DNA from: a bacterium
GTDB taxonomy: Bacteria > Methylomirabilota > Methylomirabilia > Methylomirabilales > 2-02-FULL-66-22
Reading direction: 5' to 3'
Length of the DNA stretch: 64,000 nt
Assembly: GCA_029580855.1 (NCBI GenBank)
Contig: JAKPQH010000082.1
Location: 43,762-107,761, forward strand
Shown here: positions 63,082 to 64,000 of the stretch, piece by piece
How positions within the stretch are numbered: the stretch's first letter is position 1
How the letters are laid out: each line of letters begins with the position of its first letter
The notes under the pieces: model-generated
Databases searched by the model: none
Seen by the model: the letters and a program-made list of their open reading frames with translations, nothing else
Told to the model about the DNA's origin: nothing
Position numbers and translations under genes: made by a program

Positions 63082-64000
63082 CGTCCGCCCTCACGGTCGT
63101 GCGATGGGGCAACTCGGCGATTTGGCAATCCGGCAATGAGGGATGCCCCGGGGGTGCCCAGTTGCCCAATTGCCTGATTGCCCAATTCCCCGGCCGAAGC
63201 GCGCTTCGGCTGAACGGCCTTGCCGGCGGAGCCCTTCTCTACGATCTGGATCGTGTTGGCGACCGAGCTTTCCATAGCCCTGAGGAACGGAACGGGATAC
63301 AGGCCGATCCAGAAGCAGAACGCGATGATGGGGATCAGGGTGATCATCTCGCGGGCGTCGAGGTCGGGAAGGGTCTTGTTGGCGTCCTTCGTGATCTCGC
63401 CGAACATGGTGCGCTGATAGAGCCACAGCATGTAGGCGGCACCCAGGACGATGCCCGTCACGGCAAAGGCGCCCCACACCCAGTTGACCCGGAAGGCCCC
63501 GATCAGGATCAGGAACTCGCCGACAAAGCCGTTCAGGCCCGGCAGCCCCATGGAGGACAGCATGATGATGGCGAACAGGGTGGCGTAGATGGGCATCTGT
63601 TTCGACAGACCGCCCAGCTCGGAGATCAACCGGGTGTGCCGACGGTCATAGATGAGCCCCACGATCAGGAACAGGCCGCCCGTGGAAAGCCCGTGGTTGA
63701 TCATCTGGAGGAGGCTGCCCTCCACCCCCTGCGAGTTGAACGCGAACATCCCCAGCATGACGAAACCCATGTGGCTCACCGAGCTGTAGGCGATCAGCCG
63801 CTTCATGTCGGGCTGCACCATGCAGACCATCGCCCCGTAGATGATGGCGACGATGGCGAGGGTGACGACCAGCGGCACGAAGTGCTGGCTGGCCTCGGGA
63901 AACATCGGCAGGTTGAAGCGGAGAAAGCCGTACGTCCCCATCTTGAGGAGCACCCCCGCCAGGATCACGGAGCCGGCGGTCGGGGCGTCGGTGTGGGCGT
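63078..64000 (-). CDS. nuoM: NADH-quinone oxidoreductase subunit M, 3' part (truncated by window end)
   Basis: About 307 residues are visible and the reading frame runs off the window end; the missing N-terminal part is outside. [21 protein letters not shown], the conserved [37 protein letters not shown] and [11 protein letters not shown] identify the antiporter-like NuoM. After the last helix the C-terminus continues for about 60 residues through a small-repeat region, so its end ([20 protein letters not shown]) is probably translated repeat rather than ancestral NuoM. Confidence 0.95.
   Translation of the reverse strand, partial: AHTDAPTAGSVILAGVLLKMGTYGFLRFNLPMFPEASQHFVPLVVTLAIVAIIYGAMVCMVQPDMKRLIAYSSVSHMGFVMLGMFAFNSQGVEGSLLQMINHGLSTGGLFLIVGLIYDRRHTRLISELGGLSKQMPIYATLFAIIMLSSMGLPGLNGFVGEFLILIGAFRVNWVWGAFAVTGIVLGAAYMLWLYQRTMFGEITKDANKTLPDLDAREMITLIPIIAFCFWIGLYPVPFLRAMESSVANTIQIVEKGSAGKAVQPKRASAGELGNQAIGQLGTPGASLIAGLPNRRVAPSHDREGGR
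63106..63190. repeat. TTGCCCAATTGCC-type tandem/inverted repeat in the nuoM 3' end
   Basis: One side (63106-63136) repeats GGCAA-type units; the other (63157-63190) repeats TTGCCCAATTGCC units in the opposite sense, so the block can fold back on itself around CCCCGGGGG. It lies within the nuoM reading frame and encodes its last residues. Confidence 0.6.

Noticed and set aside
1..64000. CRISPR arrays, rRNA and tRNA genes, defence systems, prophage
   Set aside because: No regularly spaced repeats, no RNA-gene sequences and no such protein families were recognised in the window.

Overview
The window is high-GC bacterial DNA, apart from an AT-richer island at about 52.2-57.7 kb. The genes are packed into long co-directional runs with many ATGA, GTGA or TGATG stop/start overlaps. 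The content points to a chemo-organotroph with a very large uptake capacity for organic acids and sugars: three TRAP transporters, three tripartite tricarboxylate (TTT) transporters, one complete peptide/opine-type ABC importer and one lone sugar-binding protein. The last 2.4 kb carries NADH dehydrogenase subunits NuoN and NuoM. This mix resembles metagenomic Rokubacteria/Methylomirabilota or deltaproteobacterial lineages, but that is inference; no rRNA or tRNA is present to prove it.

Layout. 0-0.7 kb: a C_GCAxxG_C_C-family redox gene interrupted by an in-frame TGA that is followed by a SECIS-like hairpin, so a probable selenoprotein. 0.8-5.1 kb: aldo/keto reductase and a short-chain dehydrogenase divergent from overlapping promoters, then a rhomboid protease with TPRs. 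5.5-13.5 kb (+): ABC importer operon (binding protein, two permeases, two ATPases) ending with a SUI1/YciH-like factor and a DapA-family aldolase/lyase. 13.7-17.8 kb (-): TRAP transporter and a zinc-type CDF exporter. 18.4-25.9 kb (-): GntR regulator, TTT transporter, TIM-barrel isomerase/epimerase and a two-subunit transketolase. 26.5-30.8 kb (-): SDR, MFS exporter, PcaD-like hydrolase and a decayed DUF423 gene. 31-45.9 kb (-): GntR regulator, TTT transporter, COG4091 dehydrogenase, zinc alcohol dehydrogenase, second TTT transporter, TRAP transporter, cyclase-family hydrolase and class II aldolase, closed by a terminator. 46.3-52.2 kb (+): two UroD/MtaA-like methyltransferases around a corrinoid protein, then a TRAP transporter whose binding protein has an in-frame amber. 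52.2-58.9 kb: AT-richer island with two unknown genes and IS4-like and possible IS91-like transposase wreckage. 58.9-64 kb (-): NuoM, NuoN, phosphoribosyltransferase, lone sugar-binding protein and transaldolase.

The catabolic clusters appear to be self-contained substrate modules: a FadR-type regulator with its own operator, a high-affinity importer, and dehydrogenases, aldolases or transketolases feeding central carbon metabolism. Five of the six importer binding-protein genes that precede their membrane subunits are followed by a strong perfect hairpin. This probably keeps binding-protein output above membrane-protein output. Small dispersed repeats occur inside operons and at the 3' end of nuoM.
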